Shown here in pieces: positions 47,268-59,454 of a stretch of 64,000 bases of DNA. This DNA comes from Monosporascus cannonballus. Taxonomy: Eukaryota; Ascomycota; Sordariomycetes; Xylariales. Under the pieces are notes generated by a model. It worked only from the letters and a program-made list of their open reading frames with translations, searched no databases and was not told the DNA's origin. The stretch is from NCBI GenBank assembly GCA_004154925.1, contig QJNS01000059.1, positions 288,176 to 352,175 of the forward strand. Reading direction: 5' to 3'. How positions within the stretch are numbered: the first letter of the stretch is position 1; each line of letters begins with the position of its first letter. Made by a program: the position numbers and the translations under genes.

Positions 47268-48794
47268 TGGGGACGCTCCTGGTGGCTGTACAGTTGAAGT
47301 AATGGGGAGGCGCCTGGTGGTGGTTAGCCAGTTGGGGTAGGTTGTATTTAGGACTCAGTATTTTTCGGGTGTGCCTCTCAGCCTCGGGGCCTCGTGGTCC
47401 AACACGCGTATGCATTTCAATGACATTCTCCATTCCTTAACCATACAAATCACCTCTGTTTAACGGAGTATCCGGGTGATCCGCCTCTACTGCCACGTGG
47501 TTTGCATCTGATATCGCCTCCAAGGGTCTGCGTAGGTGAAATCCTTGAAGGTGACTTCTTGCGGGCCCAAATGTGAGAAAGGATCGCGTATCTTGGGATG
47601 CCACTCCCAGAGAACTCTTCAAGCGTCAAGGGATTGCAGTTGATGAGCCACGTTGGTGTCCTGTCATGGACCAGTGAATTGAAAGCTGAGGGGCCACATC
47701 ATGTTTGGGAAGAAGGCTGGCGATGTCCCAGGAAGAAAGTCGGCGAAGGTAGAAGGGGGGTCGGCGAAGATGGGGAAGGAGGCCGTGGGTAGTCCGTGGG
47801 AAGGAGGTGGGCGAAAAGGGGGAAGGAAGGAGGTCGTCGGTGGTTCGTGCTTGCCGTGTCCTGTTTACGTACTTAACTTACAGTCCCTACTAGGTAGTTA
47901 AGACTGTAAAGGCTTCATCTTTTTGAAGTTTTGTAACACGGTATCTCGATATAATGATACGGTATCGTTCTATTTCCTACCTGCCAATGGTCCAAGGACC
48001 GTTACTTCGTACAGCCCGCATTCTTCCCGACTCCGTAGATGTGCTATATCTTAACAATTCTACCAAGTCCAATCCCGGTGTCCTTGAATTCACGTAGAGG
48101 CCTTTTCTTCCGCCGCCCGTTTGGCAGTATTGGAAGAGATGGGTAACTATTTATATACCTTACCAAAAACAGGATGCGGCTTAACGATTCCTTTGATGGG
48201 ATGAATTACGTAGTGCTAAAGCTGCTATTGTTGTTAACTACAATAACAAGCCATACAAACCAAAACAGAATCTAAGGCATCGGTGATAGTCCGTGCTAAT
48301 TCTGTCCTCTTTACTTACTGGGGAGTTAATCGGGTAACTTTGCAGCTGATTAAAGCAACTCCAATCGTCATAACAAAATGTCACTATAAAGCCCCATCAG
48401 TGTAAAGAGGTTTCTATTATAATTGGATCGGCCCAGTTCACGAAACCCGCATTTATTAGACGTAAAAACCAGGCTCTCTGATTTTTGAAAGGGTAATACC
48501 ATGATATATGTTACCCCCTATCTACACGTGGCCCTTGCGTAGCATCCTCATACAATTCAACGATAGTCAAGGGTGATCTTCTTACAGCCTTCCATCTACC
48601 AGACTGGGTGGAACCTCCATAACCGGGTAGGCCAAGCCTTACCAGCCTTTCACAGCAATCTACATATTCTAAATACCGACGGAAGCATCCATTAGTCCTA
48701 GATAGCACGCTCTTCCATTTTCGTAGGGCGGAAAGCTCTCTGGCGTCTGCGGGGGCAGACCGGAAAATTCAGTGCTGAGTACGATGTGCTTCGC
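47268..48794. other. Intergenic, no gene supported
   Basis: Includes a G-rich, purine-biased patch at about 47690-47830. No coding or RNA feature recognised. Confidence 0.55.
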
Positions 48795-49909
48795 TTACTC
48801 AATCTTCTTAGCGTAGCGGAAGATAACCAATAGCTCGAGTACGACAACGACCATCCAGGCAACAGAGAGAGCAAGACCAACCAGGAAGACCTTGACGTAG
48901 AGCTTGACGAGTCTGACCCAGGAAGCGCGCGTGAAGGTCTTCCAAGCATCCATTGGAGAGACAAAGCCCTTGCCGCCAACGATCGCCGGCTCAACCGTGC
49001 CCTGGAAGGAGCGATCGAAGGGCACGATGGTCTCATCCTCCTCGGGGAGCAACGAAGCCTGGACACGCGTGAGAACGACATGCACCGGAATTACCAGGAA
49101 GACCTTCAAAACCACGGAGACGATAAATACGACGAGAGCCTTCCAGATATCATTGGCATCGCCCTGGGGGACAGCGCCCGGCTGGCTCGGATGCCACTGG
49201 GTCAGGCCGAGGGCTCGGCCGAGAAGCGTCGGAACGAAGCTAGAAATTCCGATAGCAAAGAAGTAGACGACGACCGGCAGAGCGGTAGCTTGGAACGCCT
49301 TCTTGAATGGGACCAGTCGCTGCCAGAAAGGCTTCGGGCTCGGGGCGGAGATAACGATATGGACCCAGGCCGTGTAAAGCTGAACTAGAGCGATGGCGGA
49401 GACCGGAGCGGCGATGAGAGACGGCACGGACATGCCGACCATTATGCTGAAGATGAGCATGGTGCCGACGGACATGGCGATATGGCAGGCGAAGCCACGG
49501 AAGTACGAGACCCAGCCGCCGATGCCGTAGAGAGTGCGGTGGGTGGCTCGGAAGGAGGCGGTGATGGCACGCGTCTCGGAGCCTCGAGCGGCCTCATCGG
49601 CGACAGGGGACGTGTCGTCCGCAAAGGACTGGGTATCTCCGTTGAGAGAGACAGGCTCGTAGGCCGGAGGGGAGGGGTCCTCAATCATAGCGAGTACAGG
49701 ATAGATGTTTTGGAGCGTGTAACTGACCTACGGCTGCAGGTTAGCCTTAGCGCTTCGGAATGCAATGCGGGAATACGTACCACCAGGATGGCAGGAAGGA
49801 AAACGATGATATCCAGGATAAGGAGACCCCAGCCCCAACCAGGGAGCTCATAGCCGTCCATCGAGGCTTCTCCCCGCCTGTACACGGCGTGAGCGATGTC
49901 GCGATACAT
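48795..49909 (-). CDS. Conserved fungal multi-pass membrane protein
   Basis: Exons 49909-49781 and 49727-48795 on the minus strand; the 53-base intron runs GTACGT..CGTAG with a CTAAC-like branch. The product is 353 residues. Segment 1 (about 26-43, WGWGLLILDIIVFLPAILV) precedes a soluble Pro/Glu-rich loop (MIEDPSPPAYEPVSL). Further hydrophobic segments lie in the middle (AMSVGTMLIFSIMVGMSV, SLIAAPVSAIALVQLY), then VVVYFFAIGISSFVPTLL, KALVVFIVSVVLKVFLVI and a last one near the C-terminus (ALSVAWMVVVVLELLVIF). The body ends in YAKKIE, a lysine tail that could act in ER retrieval. Similar proteins are widespread in Pezizomycotina and have been given unhelpful names; I do not know a function. Confidence 0.8.
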
Positions 49910-51039
49910 CTTGTGCTGCTGTCTTATTCCTCAATGCTATGGGACAGTAATCTAAACGAGACTATGTAGGCGCATAAAAAGAATGGTTAAGGATTTTGAT
50001 GGAAAGTGGAAGTAAATAGAATAGGTCAGGAAATTGTAAATACAGCAGGTTTGGGATACAACAGGGAGAAGGGAAAATGAGAACAAATGGAATCGAGGGA
50101 GTGTTGAAGGAGCTGACGAATACCTTTAAAGCGACAAGTGAATCCACCGAACCTTGTAGTAAATCCGTAAGGCAACAGTGTCGCCTGTCAAGCGCCTGGC
50201 TCGGGCTCGCGGGCTGTGCTGCATGCACTAAACTTGGCTCCGTACCAACCTTGAGAATGTCTCCGATTGAGGTCGGCTAAGGCTACCCGAGCATCATCCC
50301 ACGTAGTCCATTTTATGCAGTTGGCATATAAAGCTTGGCCTGATTAGTGGTGAGCATGCACCAATTAGACTCCAGGCTCCCGTATGGCATCCAACACGGT
50401 TAGACGTACACAGTAGGGTTGACCCGGACGCTTGGCTACCGGCGACTTTCATGTTGATAAAAAGCCCTTGTCGATATGACGAAAGAAGTGAGCCAGACAG
50501 GGGTGTTGGGTGCTGTTGCCATAAAATCTTTCTCTACAATATGAGGGTGAGCGCCAATTAGAATGCAAAGTGCCTGTCGCTCTAATGAGGCTCGCGCGCG
50601 CTTCGACTGACAGCATTCTCCGTAAACGCAGTTTCACGACGTTCACGTACTGTAGCTCCGAACGAAGGCGTGCACCTGAATACATGCTGCATGGTTATAG
50701 TATAAGAAGCTCTGCTCAATACATAGACATCTGGCTCGGTCATTCCGTCACATGCTGTGGACGAGCGAGCGTGTCGTGCATCAGCAGATACAGTGGTGGT
50801 CAGAACTGAAGCCCCGCTAAGACCCCAATTTCGGGTAGGCTAATGTGCATAAGCAGCTACCAGGTAGGCACAGTAGATGCCCGCCTGTGCCTCTACACCT
50901 ACCTAGTACCTAGTTACACCCCAACATCTGGGCACCTCACTAAGCTCCGCAACGGGGTTAGAGGCTTCGTTACATCACGAGTTTCTGGAGGACTTATCAA
51001 CTGTACAAATCATCGTCCTTCGGATTGTGCATATCAACC
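49910..51039. other. Intergenic between divergent genes
   Basis: Upstream of both the membrane-protein gene (minus) and PPM1 (plus). No further gene recognised. Confidence 0.55.
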
Positions 51040-52232
51040 ATGTCAGCACCTTCGATACCCAATATCCTCTCGACCTGGGGCTCAAGGGGCGGAGGAAGAG
51101 GTGGCCGCCGCGGACGGGGCGGGCACTCATCATCAGCGTTCTCTCGCAACCACGACGCCGTCATCCAAGGGACCGACGCGGACGCCGCCGTGTCGCGCAT
51201 GAGCGCCGTCGAGCTCGGGTACCTCGAAGACCCCTTCGCCCAGTTCTTCGTGCAGCGGCCCGTTGTCGCCGCCGCCGGGGGCGTCACGAGGCGGCTGCCG
51301 ATCATCAATCGGGGTAGGTGCGGGGAAAAAAAGAGTCAAGACGAAGACCGAACCCCGTAGGCCCGTCTTCTGACCCTGGCGAGCGCTAAGGTTGAAGGGC
51401 AGGGACCTACGTTCGGACCGTGGCGCTAGACCGCCTGATCTCGTCGTTCCTCTCGCGGGTCGGGCAGGGCGAGGGACAGGAGCGGCAGATCGTCTCGCTG
51501 GGCGCCGGCACCGACACGAGGTGCTTCCGGCTGTTCTCTCAGCCCGCCCAGGCTGGTCTCGTCTACCACGAGATTGACTTCCCCGCCGTGGCTTCCAAGA
51601 AGCTGCAACTGGTGAAGGACGTCCCTCTGCTCAGGAAGATTATGCCCGACTCGGTATCCGAGGGCAAGACCTGGAAGCAGGTGCTGCAGAACGGGTGTCG
51701 GTACTACTTCCACGGGCTCGACCTGAGAGATTTGATAAAGCCCGACTCGAAGCCGTTGGATGGTCTACGTACCGATATCCCGACGCTTCTGATATCAGAA
51801 TGCTGTCTCTGCTACCTGGAGACCGCACAAGCGAAGGATGTCATCAAGCACTTTACAGACAAGATTCCGACCCTTTCCATCATCTTGTACGAGCCGATCA
51901 AGCCGGATGATCCGTTCGGGAGGCAAATGGTATCGAATCTGGCAGGACGGCATATACGGATGCCGACATTAGAGGACTACAAGAACTCCGAGCAGCAGCA
52001 TGCTCGCCTGGTAGAGGCAGGCTTCGAGCAGGTGGGAGAAATGACGGTAGAGGAGATATGGCGGACCTGGATCCCTGAAGAGGAAAAGGACAGAGTCGAC
52101 AGCCTAGAAGGGTTGGATGAGGTTGAGGAGTGGAACCTTATAGCTGGCCACTACATAGTGGCATGGGCATGGAGAGGAGAAGGACTTGAAGCCTGGGATG
52201 GAATTACTGGACGAGGTCAGACGGGACGTTAG
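51040..52232 (+). CDS. PPM1: Leucine carboxyl methyltransferase 1 (PP2A methyltransferase)
   Basis: Exons 51040-51313 and 51403-52232, with an 89-base intron that restores IINR-GTYVRT. The product is 367 residues. The ATG at 51040 is preferred to the in-frame GTG at 51025. A Gly/Arg-rich N-terminal patch ([13 protein letters not shown]) precedes the methyltransferase domain. The SAM-binding motif is [14 protein letters not shown], followed by YHEIDFP (acidic end of strand 2), [12 protein letters not shown] and [16 protein letters not shown]. It methylates the C-terminal leucine of the PP2A catalytic subunit and so steers holoenzyme assembly. The Gly/Arg patch is not part of the usual family core. 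Downstream it converges with SPT3. Confidence 0.92.
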
Positions 52233-52559
52233 GACTCCAGTCAAGTCATTATTATACCCCTAGTTTTATGTTGCAGTGGCTTCCACGTAGATGCTTAATC
52301 GCAATGCAGCGATCACTATTCATAAGTAATGCAGCAACCCATAAGGTTTAACCAATCGCCCGTATCCTGTGGACATCGTATTAATCCTGATGTGAGGCGT
52401 TCGTTTTGGTATCCAATAACGCCTCGCCAGAAACAACATCGAGTAATGTGCCCTGTATATCCTGAACGCCATTCCAACCTGGATACACCGAATCTATCCA
52501 CCTGCTTCGCTTAGCCAAAATGAGCCACGCTACGTATCCTGTCCGTTTCCAGAGGATTC
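52233..52559. other. Intergenic between convergent genes
   Basis: 327 bases between the 3' ends of PPM1 and SPT3. It contains no gene and no recognised terminator structure. Confidence 0.6.
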
Positions 52560-53525
52560 CTAGAACAGCTTCAAGTTTGTTCTCTGTTGCAGTCGCGTCC
52601 CGTTCAACATCGCCCTCGACTTCGTAGGCCGGGTCTGGAGGCGGCGGAAGGCTTCTTGGATGTGGCGGGTCTCGACAGGCGTCCTGCCTTCGCCGGGTGG
52701 GTCGAAGAGTCCCTGGGCGAGCTTGCGCTTCTTGCTGCCGGCGGAGGCGTTCTCGCCGCCGCTGCGCTCCTTCCACAGGTCCTCCTGCTCCTTGATCCTG
52801 AGGGCCTCCTCGGTCAGCGTCTGGACCATCTCGAAGGTCAGGAAGCCGAGGATGTCGACAATGTCGTCCGAGGGCTTGCTGTCGGTCACGATGCCGAAGC
52901 CGGCCCACTCGCGGAACCGCTTGCCCTTGCGGTAGGTGAAGGAGGCCTGCCGGTACTCGGACCACGTGACGTACTCCTCGCGCGTCATGGCCTTGGTGCG
53001 CTCGTCGGCCTTCTGCAGCCGCTGTAGCGTGATGAAGTTCATCTCCTCTTCCTCCTCGTCCTCCTCGTCGTCGCGCTCGGGCACCTCCTGGCTGTAGAAG
53101 GACGACGGCTCCCAGGGGAGTTTGACCTTGGCCTTCTTGTTCTTCTTGGCCGCCTCCTCGACGGGCCCGCCGGGCATGGCGCCCCCGGCCGGGTCGTCCC
53201 CGACGCCGATGTCGGCGTCGGCGCCCTTCTCGTCCGAGTCCTTGGCGCTTTTGCGCACGTCCTTCCACGACAGGAAGGTGCGCAGGCGCGACACCTTGGG
53301 GGCGTCGTCGCGGATCTGGAAGATCAGGTCATTGATGGTGATGGTGCGCACGCCGCGCCGCGCCGCCAGCTCGGTGCAGTTCCGCAACATCTCGATCACC
53401 TGCTGCCGCACAATCTCCTCGATCATGGCCGTGGCCTCAAAGGACGGCTCGCCCGTCTCACCAGACACATACATCATCTGCTGGATCTCCTGCCGGTATT
53501 TATGGCCCTTGTTGTTATCCGCCAT
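52560..53525 (-). CDS. SPT3: SAGA complex subunit SPT3
   Basis: Single exon, 321 residues, ATG at 53525; the frame is open 12 codons upstream but the family start is [16 protein letters not shown]. The N-terminal histone-fold domain (about 8-95: [44 protein letters not shown]) is followed by [16 protein letters not shown]. An acidic Glu/Asp-rich linker leads to the second histone-fold-like region ([17 protein letters not shown]). SPT3 pairs its two folds within one chain, helps load TBP in the SAGA coactivator, and works with SPT8. The match to yeast SPT3 at HKYRVEIQQMM and RLRTYLSWKD is strong. Confidence 0.94.
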   Translation of the reverse strand: MADNNKGHKYRQEIQQMMYVSGETGEPSFEATAMIEEIVRQQVIEMLRNCTELAARRGVRTITINDLIFQIRDDAPKVSRLRTFLSWKDVRKSAKDSDEKGADADIGVGDDPAGGAMPGGPVEEAAKKNKKAKVKLPWEPSSFYSQEVPERDDEEDEEEEEMNFITLQRLQKADERTKAMTREEYVTWSEYRQASFTYRKGKRFREWAGFGIVTDSKPSDDIVDILGFLTFEMVQTLTEEALRIKEQEDLWKERSGGENASAGSKKRKLAQGLFDPPGEGRTPVETRHIQEAFRRLQTRPTKSRAMLNGTRLQQRTNLKLF

Positions 53526-55303
53526 CTTGAAGATCTGCGTGTGCCTGGACAGTAAGGACAATGTAGGGGGCTGAATTGCAGCACCAAGCTGACGATTTGC
53601 AAAGAATGAATCCGACCGGAGCTGGATAGTAGAAGGTACTATAATAAAATGCCTTCCTAGAAAGTGTTGTGTAAGGATGTGTCCTCAAAAGGCGCGTCTA
53701 ATGCATTCAATGTCTATTAGCATGATATAAAGGTAGAAGCCACTTGTAAGAGTTGGTTCGTGATGGAACTCTAGTAGGATCCATCAGAAACTTGGTACTG
53801 TAGTTCTTGAGCAGCCCAGAGGCTTACAGGTGTGGAGCCGCTGGAATGCGTGTGCGACCGCCGTAGAGGCTGCTCTCTGATTCCCCCAAAATTCCACATC
53901 GCGTGCCTAGGGTGGTTCGTGCATAACCCACTGGGAGGTACCTAACATCGCGAACACCGCTAAGGATGTCTGCAGGTTGAGAGACGTGCACGGGCGCGAC
54001 CTAGCCGCTGGCAACCAAAAAGGGCCACTCGGGCAGCGGCACACGAACTATAGATGTACTGAGTAAGGCGCCGAATTTATAACATCATTGACAGGTACCC
54101 CCCTGGTGGTAAATTGAAAGCTACCACTATACTAGGGCTTAATTCCTATAGCCGCGTCGCAACCGGAACTGAAAATTATATAAACTTTCTACGTAAAAAA
54201 GTTAAGTTATAAACATTATAATAACCTTAAAAAAGTTAATAAATTTGAAGTTAATTAATAAAATAGCTAACTAGGGTCTTAAACCTACCACTCCGAACGT
54301 ATTTATGTTTAATAGAAGGTAGGTCTTTTTGCTTCATGTAATTAACGCCATCCGCAGAACAGCACAGCTTAGCGCTACAAAGTACCTCAACGTCGGTTCC
54401 GTTATTCGCAATCATCTCCCGCAATAACGTACAAGACCGTCTTCAGCAGTGTACGTTTTGGATTACGGGCCTCCTGCGTCTTTGCCGCCAGGATGGCTCA
54501 GTTTGTCAAACCGGGAAGTTAAGAAATTAATGCGATATATCTGCGACGCTTGTTTAAGAGTTTCGGCTTCAGCTCGGGTTACTAAGCACCCCAGCCTCAG
54601 ATTCGTCTCATCCTTTCAGCTGCTCTTTGGTGGCATTATAGGGCCGAGTGCTCTCGAGTATCTGTCTTGCTTACGAGCACATGTAACTCTGACACGCCGA
54701 CTTTGGTGGCGTATTGCGCGTATTCGCCTATTTCGTTTCGAGTTGGGGGAGCAAACGAACTAAGATGAGGTTAATCCCCATGTGCCATGGTCAGGAACAG
54801 CCAATACCACATTCAGCATACGGTAGCCCCCCCATGTGATCGCCACTTACGCAGGGAGACAATAACTTACGTTTGCCCGGGGCTGTGTTCCTGCCCTTTA
54901 TCGTTCCTGGAATGTTTCTGCCAACTCTTTTACCGGCTTCTTGTTCGTTTTGCAAACATCGCGGTTAAGAGTAGCTATTTTATGATGGACGTGCGTCTTC
55001 ATTGGCTCTGGTGAGCGCTTGTGCAGGGGGGGCCCCAGCGGCGACTGCTATCAGACATGAGGGTCATTACCCTTCTTTGTCTACAAAATCGGAATGGATA
55101 GAAATCGACCCAATATAGCACGCATCGTTTTGAAACACTCACACCACCGTCTCACGTTTGGTGGAGGAATTGAGCAGGCATAAATAGAGGAGCCATGCGC
55201 CCATATTCCGTCGCATGGAGCTCTCTCACTATGGCCTGCCCACTCAACTGTTCCAACGTATATCAACTCCCCTATCCTTCTTCCATACTGTGGACTGTTC
55301 CAA
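53526..55303. other. Intergenic with a small AT-rich relic
   Basis: No gene supported. A stretch at about 54165-54280 is nearly pure A/T with TTAA repeats and looks like a short RIP-decayed repeat. Upstream of the next gene, CATAAATAG at about 55179 could be a TATA box about 125 bases before its ATG. Confidence 0.5.
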
Positions 55304-56155
55304 ATGGCCGATCCTAATGAGAGTATCGTCTATTCACACCAGCTAGATTCCTCTGGGGGTCAGCCACGACTATTGCACATGCACGATAGCTGCAATCGTT
55401 GCATACTTGACACCCTCGTCTCCGCAGAGGTCGTCATCACCGACGGCAGGGGCTCCTTCTACTACCTCACCTCCGACCTCCTCAACCTCGACGTCCACAA
55501 CAACTTCAGGAAAGCAGGCACCCGCTTTCCCAGGATCAGCCTCGTGCAGAGGATCGTGGGCGAGCGCCGGCACTGCGTCCCCGTCGGCAGTTTCAGGGAG
55601 CAGCTCGGCCCGTCGGCGAACAACAACTTCGTCCTCGTGCGCATCAACGGGGACCAGCTGTCGAGGGAGCTCCTATCGAGCGCCGTCACCATCAACGACC
55701 TGCTCGGGAACCTGCGGAAGCCCCGGGGGTCCGATAGCCATACGTACACCGTGCAGTCGCGGGGGTCGAGCCTGGCCTCGTACCCCCTTACCGGTACTCC
55801 GCGGACGCGCCCCCACTACATCAAGGACGGCTCGTCGGCACAGCTGATGGTGCTGCAGTTCGCCGGCAGACCCGGATCCCCCGGAGAGATGCTGGAACTC
55901 GGGGACGCGGGTCTCTGGGTCCACATCCAAGACGACTCGGAGGCCAAGTCTAAGGCCTCCCTGCTGCGTCCCGGCCAGAAAGGTTGCAAGCTAGTGGGAC
56001 ATGTCGCGTGCATCGACGACAAGGATATCCAGAATACCAAGGGGGAGGTGCTAGTACACCCCCTGGAGCAGACGATCGAAGGTCTCGCTCAGTGCCTGGG
56101 ATGGGTCAAGGACAGCAGAGCGAGCTACTATGTAAAGAAGCCGGGACCCAAGTAG
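55304..56155 (+). CDS. Unrecognised 283-residue protein
   Basis: Intronless frame from a well-placed ATG (CAAATGGCC) to TAG at 56153. Codon use is GC-rich at third positions as in neighbouring true genes, and the frame is long and free of low complexity, so it is likely real. Visible features are MHDSCNRCILDTL near residue 30 (a CX2C pair), a middle region with FVLVRINGDQLSRELLSS, and a C-terminal part LWVHIQDDSEAK with HPLEQTIEGLAQCLGW. There is no signal peptide or membrane segment, and I assign no family. It sits beside a DNA transposon that starts 335 bases downstream. Confidence 0.6.
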   Translation: MADPNESIVYSHQLDSSGGQPRLLHMHDSCNRCILDTLVSAEVVITDGRGSFYYLTSDLLNLDVHNNFRKAGTRFPRISLVQRIVGERRHCVPVGSFREQLGPSANNNFVLVRINGDQLSRELLSSAVTINDLLGNLRKPRGSDSHTYTVQSRGSSLASYPLTGTPRTRPHYIKDGSSAQLMVLQFAGRPGSPGEMLELGDAGLWVHIQDDSEAKSKASLLRPGQKGCKLVGHVACIDDKDIQNTKGEVLVHPLEQTIEGLAQCLGWVKDSRASYYVKKPGPK

Positions 56156-56490
56156 CGTAATTCGCATAATATGTCGTGCACTGTTCCAGTGACGTTGGCA
56201 TGCTCGATTTCTCTCCAGGGCTTGATGCGAGCATTGGTTGCAGCATCGCCGATGAATCCCCGACATCACCGATACGATGATGGTGGTTGATTGCCGACTT
56301 TCCCGAATTCCCCGGTCCACTCATCCGTCCGATGTAAGAAGGTAGATCGCTTTTAGAATCGCTCCGGCTCTTGCCAAAACAACCTCCTACATTAAAATGC
56401 CCCGTTTAGCAGTGCCGGTTGCTTAAGACCCATTCACATATGAACCAGTAGCCCCATCGCTGGTATACCAACATGAGATTCGCAGCGCCG
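56156..56490. other. Spacer before the DNA transposon
   Basis: 3' flank of the unknown gene up to the transposon end. No feature recognised. Confidence 0.5.
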
Positions 56491-56532
56491 TATCCGCTTG
56501 AAGGCGACAGGGCGCTAGCCGCAACAATTTTT
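56491..56532 (+). repeat. Left terminal inverted repeat (42 bp)
   Basis: An exact reverse complement of 58574-58615 across all 42 bases. Confidence 0.95.
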
Positions 56533-56711
56533 TAGCGGGTCAATTAGCCTAGAACAGAAACTAGGCCCACTAAAGCTTCACTAAGGTTGCGCTACTTCAC
56601 AGAAACGTGAGTGCGAAGGTGCTTTAAGTGTTGACGTCAACGATATTGCTGTCTTTTTTTTTCGTTTAATACCATGTTTTCTGCCAATTTTCAGTGCAAA
56701 ATCAAGCCAAA

Positions 56712-58493
56712 ATGGGACGGAAACGGAAAGCTGCAAACGTTGAAATAGAATCACAAATTCCTGCGGTACAGCTGGACCCCGATGCGTGTAAAGAAGACCC
56801 TACAGATGAAGCCATTTTCCGCCCTAACGCGCCGCCTAATCCATTAATTGGGATTTATTTTGAGCCATTAATTATCGATGAACGTGAGGTTTAAGTGAGG
56901 CCGTTACCACCCACTTTATTAGAATTGTTTCTTATTTTTATGCCACGTTGGCTAGTTGAGAAATGGGTGCAATGGACTAATAGCTTCGAACCCGAATGGG
57001 AGGAAGAAAGGCTACGGGTACGCGGTTATCTGTAGTACGATACGTGTGTTGAAAAGCTATATCTGTTTTTCTTTACCCTGATTTATATGTGTGATCATAA
57101 GGAAACGTCGGTTGATGCGTATTGGATCGGCTCGGACTTTACCCCGTATCACCCGATTATTGGCTTTTTTTCTCGCGATCGATGGCAAGTTATCTATCGA
57201 CGGTTGCGAATCTGGGATTACGAACGTTAACCTAGGTTACCTTTCGAACGTTGTGATGAATGGGCTGAATGGGTATAAACGAAAACACTTGAGCTTTGCG
57301 TCCCAGGGTCCAATATTAGTGTGGATAAGTGTATTATGAGGTATAACGGCAAGTCGCTTTTTAATACCACGATCCCGAATAAAGCCGATAATACGGGTTT
57401 TAAGGCCTGGATCCTGGCTTATTATGGGTTATTTGTGGTATGGACAGGCCATTATCTAGGCAAAGGCGGAGGTCCTGTGGGCGTTCCACGGGTGAAAATC
57501 AAAAAAATCGACAGGAAAGGTGATGATTTGTTGAATCCAACTTAGCGCGTGGTTATTTACTTTGTGGATAAGCTTTAGAGCACTTACAACCTCCCGTATT
57601 ATGTATTCCTTGATAACTTTTTCTCTTTACTACAGCTGTTTTTGCAGTTACGCGAAAGGGGTTTGGCAACAATAGGTATAGTCCGGAAAAGATATGGAAT
57701 AGCGAAGCAGCTCGTTGATTTGAAGAAAGCTAAAAGTGTTGCTTTGTTTTTTAATTAGGTGATGGAATTTCCAACGCCTGATAATAAGGTAAATCAAGTT
57801 GCTTGGGCTGATAATTCGATCGCTTTATTTTTCAGCATTAGGTAAACGGCGAAAAAACGGATCCCATCAGTTCGAAAAAAGCCCAAGGCAGGGAGCAAAT
57901 ATAAGACTTCTGCCCGTAATTTCTTCGGAAATGAAATGGAAAAAACGGTTATGATACCTCGAATTGCTTATAAATACAACCTTAATATGAACGGCGTTGA
58001 TCTCGGTAATTAACGGAGGTCTAGATTTAAATAGGATCACAGACTTCGGCGCAACGCAGCGCAGGCCTTCATGTACAACTTCCTGCCTTACGTTATCGTC
58101 AGTAACTGCTTCCTTTTGCAAAAATGGGGCAAACCTACATGGAAATCACATCGAAACGCGACTGCCTTCCGCAAAGCACTGATTGATGAGGGCATTCGAC
58201 ATTTCGGGTCACTCTTTAACGGCCGACAGAGAGCTTCAGCGAGCTCCTCCCGTACTGGTAATATGGAAATCCCTATTAATCAGCACCGGAGAGTCTCAGC
58301 GAAATCCTCTTCAAGGTGTCAGGCTTGTCTGGGGTACTCTTATCGCGGTACGCGGCGAGTAGGGCTTCAAATTGGAGGTGATGGTGCTGTGAATCGGCAG
58401 CTAGCCCGATACACAACATCTCGTTGCGCAGAATGTGGTGTTGCGATTTGTAACAATGACCGGTGTTGGTACCTGTATCATAATGTAGAATAG
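56712..58493 (+). pseudogene. piggyBac-type (DDE_Tnp_1_7) transposase pseudogene
   Basis: Start MGRKRKAANVEIESQ at 56712. Pieces follow in family order but in broken frames: LVEKWVQWTNSFEPEW; YWIGSDFTPYHPI with RDRWQVIYRRLRIWDYER; PFERCDEWAEWV then a stop; the catalytic-core stretch NISVDKCIMRYNGKSL (the conserved Asp is kept, the usual next acidic residue is Lys); IPNKADNTGFKAW; YVFLDNFFS with LRERGLATIGIVRK; NLNMNGVDLGN; and FLLQKWGKPTWKSH. A Cys-rich tail (RCQACLG, RCAECGVAICNNDRCW) matches the C-terminal zinc-binding module and ends at a TAG at 58491. Several in-frame stops are TAA or TAG at positions where CAA or CAG would fit, consistent with mild RIP, together with frameshifts. Confidence 0.82.
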
Positions 58494-58573
58494 GTGTGGC
58501 TAAAGGTAGCTTTTCCTGTGTTAGCTGATTGGGTCAATGTGGCGAATCAAAAAAGAGTGCTGAGAAACTAGAG

Positions 58574-58615
58574 AAAAATTGTTGCGGCTAGCGCCCTGTC
58601 GCCTTCAAGCGGATA
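58574..58615 (+). repeat. Right terminal inverted repeat (42 bp)
   Basis: Mirror of the left end, no mismatch. Confidence 0.95.
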
Positions 58616-59454
58616 AGCCATCCCTTGAATCGCCATTCTGTCCCGCAGTAGCTCGTTCTCCTATTGCCCAGGAGCATCCTAGGTAGCGACTACACGCCCG
58701 AGTCTACGTAGTTATGTTTGCACGTCCGTCGACGGCCCAACCGGGGCCATTATAGGGATACCTGTCGCCCTTGTTTTCTAGTCTAGAGCCATCCCTCCTC
58801 CCCCTTAATCGCATCGCTTCGGATCCCCCCTTCCCCCTTCTCCTTGGCATATACTTCGGAAAACAACCGTTTCGCACTTGTTCAGAGGGAAAGCGCTCGG
58901 TCGGTAGGCCGGTTCTTCTAGCCGGTTTCGCCGGGCTCGGCTGAAGTTGATCTTGCAAGCATCGCAATGCTGCCTGGCATCCTCGAGGAGCCTCGGCTGG
59001 CTGTGGCTAAGCACACGGATTTTAATCCTGGGTCCTCCTTCTCGTTACGTACCTTCCATCCTCTCGCGAAGGTTAGACCCGATTTGGTAGTCGTAAAATG
59101 TCTCCTATTGTCAGCCTTCTGTGCTTCTCCGAGGCTGGATATACCACTTTCACAGAGGCAAGGCATAATATACCAGCACCTTTCGCAGCTGAGATTCCAC
59201 AGTTATACTTCGTTTTGGGCGCTCAATCAGTTTTGTTCTTTAGGTATAGAAGATGGCATGTGGACTTGGTTCGGCCCGGCAAAAGAGCATATTCCATAGC
59301 TCCTATCCACCCAGGTCCTGACACTAGAGGCACGGTATGCGCTGTTGAAATTATTTCATGATTCAGGTGCTTTAGCTACCCCGGCAGCCCAGTCTTGGTT
59401 TGGTTGAAACGCTCCACTACAATTTTACAAGTCGCACCTTGCCTCCCTACCTGT
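58616..59454. other. Intergenic, no gene supported
   Basis: Several open frames overlap on both strands (about 58800-59360) with no recognisable product. Confidence 0.5.

Larger units (their letters stand above)
56491..58615 (+). mobile_element. piggyBac-type DNA transposon, decayed transposase
   Basis: The 2,125-bp element is bounded by perfect 42-bp terminal inverted repeats starting TATCCGCTTGAAGG and ending CCTTCAAGCGGATA. Between them lies one transposase-like region on the plus strand. The ends begin and finish with TA, and no TTAA is found at either boundary, unlike canonical piggyBac. The preserved ends suggest it could still be mobilised in trans, but its own enzyme is broken. Confidence 0.85.

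Noticed and set aside
52381..53268. Arg/Gly-rich minus-strand frame overlapping SPT3
   Set aside because: It is a shifted-frame reading of the GC-rich SPT3 gene.
56394..56490. TTAA-type target site for the piggyBac element
   Set aside because: No TTAA lies at the edge of either 42-bp inverted repeat.
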